DNA from: an uncultured Paracoccaceae bacterium
Lineage (GTDB): Bacteria > Pseudomonadota > Alphaproteobacteria > Rhodobacterales > Rhodobacteraceae
Assembly (NCBI GenBank): GCA_947493335.1
Contig: CANLQO010000002.1
Location: forward strand, 766,001 to 830,000
DNA: 64,000 nt
Reading direction: 5' to 3'
The translations under genes were made by a program, and so were the position numbers. Positions 62,798-64,000 of the stretch are shown here, piece by piece (within the stretch, counting starts at the first letter, position 1; every line of letters starts with the position of its first letter). Under the pieces are notes generated by a model. The model did no database searches. It worked only from the letters and a program-made list of their open reading frames with translations, and was not told where the DNA came from.

Positions 62798-63982
62798 ATG
62801 GAAAATCCCCTGCGCCGATCAGCGATCTATCTGACCCTCGCGGCGTTCGCGCTGCACCCGATCGCCTTTGGCGGTTGGCTGGCGCAAATCCCGTTGGTCA
62901 AAGAGACGTTGGGCCTGAACAAGGCAGAATTGTCGCTGGCGCTGCTGGGCATGCCCATTGCGATTATTCCAAGTTTGCAGATTGCAGGACGGCTGATCGG
63001 ACGACTTGGGCCGCGTCGGGTTTTGGCGGTGTCCTTTCCGATGCAGATCGGCGCGGTGATCTTGCCGCTTCTGGCAGTTGATCAGGTCACGCTGTTTCTG
63101 GCGCTGATGGTCTTTGGAGCGGTCACGGCATTTTCGCAGGTTTGTCTGAACGTCTATGCCGGGCGTTTGGAAAAGGCGCTTGGCACATCGGTCATGAATC
63201 GTTGCCATGGCTTTTGGGCGCTGGGTTTGATGGCCGGCCCGCTGATTGCCACAACGCTGGCCGGGTGGTCGCCGATTGTAACCCTTTTGGGAATGAGTAT
63301 CGCGGCAACATCTACGGGGGCGGTCATTGCTTTGCGTTTGCCACGACTTGGAGAAGTCAATGAAGGCGCGACCCCGCCGCGCCGCAAATTGGCAGCAGTC
63401 CCACCCGCGCTTGTCGCGGTCTCTCTCTTTGCTCTGGCCATTGGCATGACCGAAGGTGCGATGGCAGATTGGGCCGCGATCTATCTGGCAGAGCGATTGC
63501 CGGACGATGCGACGATCGCCGGGCTTGGCGTGTCGGTATATGCCGCTTTTCTTGCTGGCGGGCGTCTGACCGGAGATTGGATGAAAGACCGGATCGGAGC
63601 CGTTCGGCTGGCGCGCCTGACCCTTGGCCTTGCGATTGTCGGTCTGGCACTGCTGGTCTTGCCCTTCCCGCTTTTCACGGCTTTCTTCGGGTTTGCCCTG
63701 GTCGGCGCCGGGGTAAGCGTCGGATTCCCGTTGGGTGTCTCGGCGGTGGCCGCTTTGGATGACACTTATGAGGGGGCCAATATCGCGGTGATGTCTGGCG
63801 TGGCCATTTGCGGGTTTCTGATTGGTCCGCCTGTCATCGGGTTTCTGGCAGAGGCGTTTTCGCTTCGGGTCGGGCTGGCAGCCCTTTTGCCGGGTTTGAT
63901 TCTGGGATTGTGGTTCTGTCGGGCGCTGAGTCCCGCTGAATCGGCCGATGAATCGGCAATCGTGGCGAGTCGCACCAAGTGA
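62798..63982 (+). CDS. MFS transporter
   Basis: 394 residues, twelve predicted helices, YbjJ-like. The loop 2-3 motif is GRLIGRLGPRRVL. FWALGLMAGPLIATTLAGW and the second-half loop GGRLTGDWMKDRIGAVRL follow the MFS pattern. The substrate is unknown. It stands 23 bp downstream of msrQ and is complete; the last 18 bases of the window are non-coding. Confidence 0.85.
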   Translation: MENPLRRSAIYLTLAAFALHPIAFGGWLAQIPLVKETLGLNKAELSLALLGMPIAIIPSLQIAGRLIGRLGPRRVLAVSFPMQIGAVILPLLAVDQVTLFLALMVFGAVTAFSQVCLNVYAGRLEKALGTSVMNRCHGFWALGLMAGPLIATTLAGWSPIVTLLGMSIAATSTGAVIALRLPRLGEVNEGATPPRRKLAAVPPALVAVSLFALAIGMTEGAMADWAAIYLAERLPDDATIAGLGVSVYAAFLAGGRLTGDWMKDRIGAVRLARLTLGLAIVGLALLVLPFPLFTAFFGFALVGAGVSVGFPLGVSAVAALDDTYEGANIAVMSGVAICGFLIGPPVIGFLAEAFSLRVGLAALLPGLILGLWFCRALSPAESADESAIVASRTK

Positions 63983-64000
63983 TTTGCCTGAATCGCCGCG

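Noticed and set aside
1..64000. CRISPR array, prophage, insertion sequence or integron
   Set aside because: No regularly spaced repeat-spacer pattern, no transposase, integrase or phage structural gene was seen on either strand.

Overview
The window reads as an ordinary chromosomal stretch of an alphaproteobacterium of the Rhodobacterales (Roseobacter group). The signs are high G+C, dense short-spaced operons with many ATGA or TGATG stop/start overlaps, a complete SmoEFGK/SmoS/MtlK polyol operon, MepA next to a UMF1-type transporter, a C-minus L36 protein, and a repeat hairpin ending in GGCGGGAGCTTTTTGG of a kind I recall from this order. No phage, insertion sequence, CRISPR array, replication origin or rRNA operon was found. 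One tRNA gene, Val-GAC, is present. The genus cannot be decided from the sequence.

Layout. 1-7988: a minus-strand operon (HAD dehalogenase, alpha/beta hydrolase, PLP lyase cut by the window edge), then SlyD-type FKBP, a glyoxalase-fold protein, FabI, glutamate-cysteine ligase, a small membrane protein, a GNAT enzyme and malonyl-CoA synthetase. 8134-14568: TrhO, AbrB-like permease, TerB-like protein, fatty acid desaturase, EamA transporter, methyltransferase and nicotinate phosphoribosyltransferase. 14569-16160 is an A+T-rich insert carrying one AIPR-like gene. 16187-21831: ArfB, a compact unexplained minus-strand transcript with a near-perfect extended Shine-Dalgarno, queuosine-precursor transporter, phytase-like lipoprotein, MepA, UMF1 transporter, thioesterase and YggT.

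21942-32388: an orphan molybdenum formate dehydrogenase alpha subunit, then an operon coupling an acyl-CoA synthetase to a LivGHMKF-type ABC importer with an extra small membrane protein. The likely logic is uptake of a carboxylic acid followed by CoA activation. 32509-33288 is an unrecognised protein. 33764-41103 is the sorbitol/mannitol operon: binding protein, two permeases, sorbitol dehydrogenase, AraC regulator, mannitol dehydrogenase and ATPase. 41267-50035: a PaaK-like ligase without the usual P-loop, a pseudo-caspase with peptidoglycan-binding domains, GNAT, a secreted repeat protein, L36, tRNA-Val, N-formylglutamate amidohydrolase, a divergent DUF1330/LysR pair and an ABC-F ATPase.

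50262-64000: DinB, NUDIX, SPFH plus NfeD, PyrF, ClpB with a textbook heat-shock promoter, an EEP-fold protein, fasciclin, a membrane-anchored glutamate-synthase-like flavoprotein, an msrP-merF-GDCCVxC-msrQ operon and an MFS transporter.

The best candidates for something undescribed are the 16733-16910 transcript, two 44-bp arrays of 11-bp units at 16610 and 27626, the AIPR-like single-gene island with a hairpin over its ribosome-binding site, and the insertion of two metal-type genes inside the msrPQ operon.
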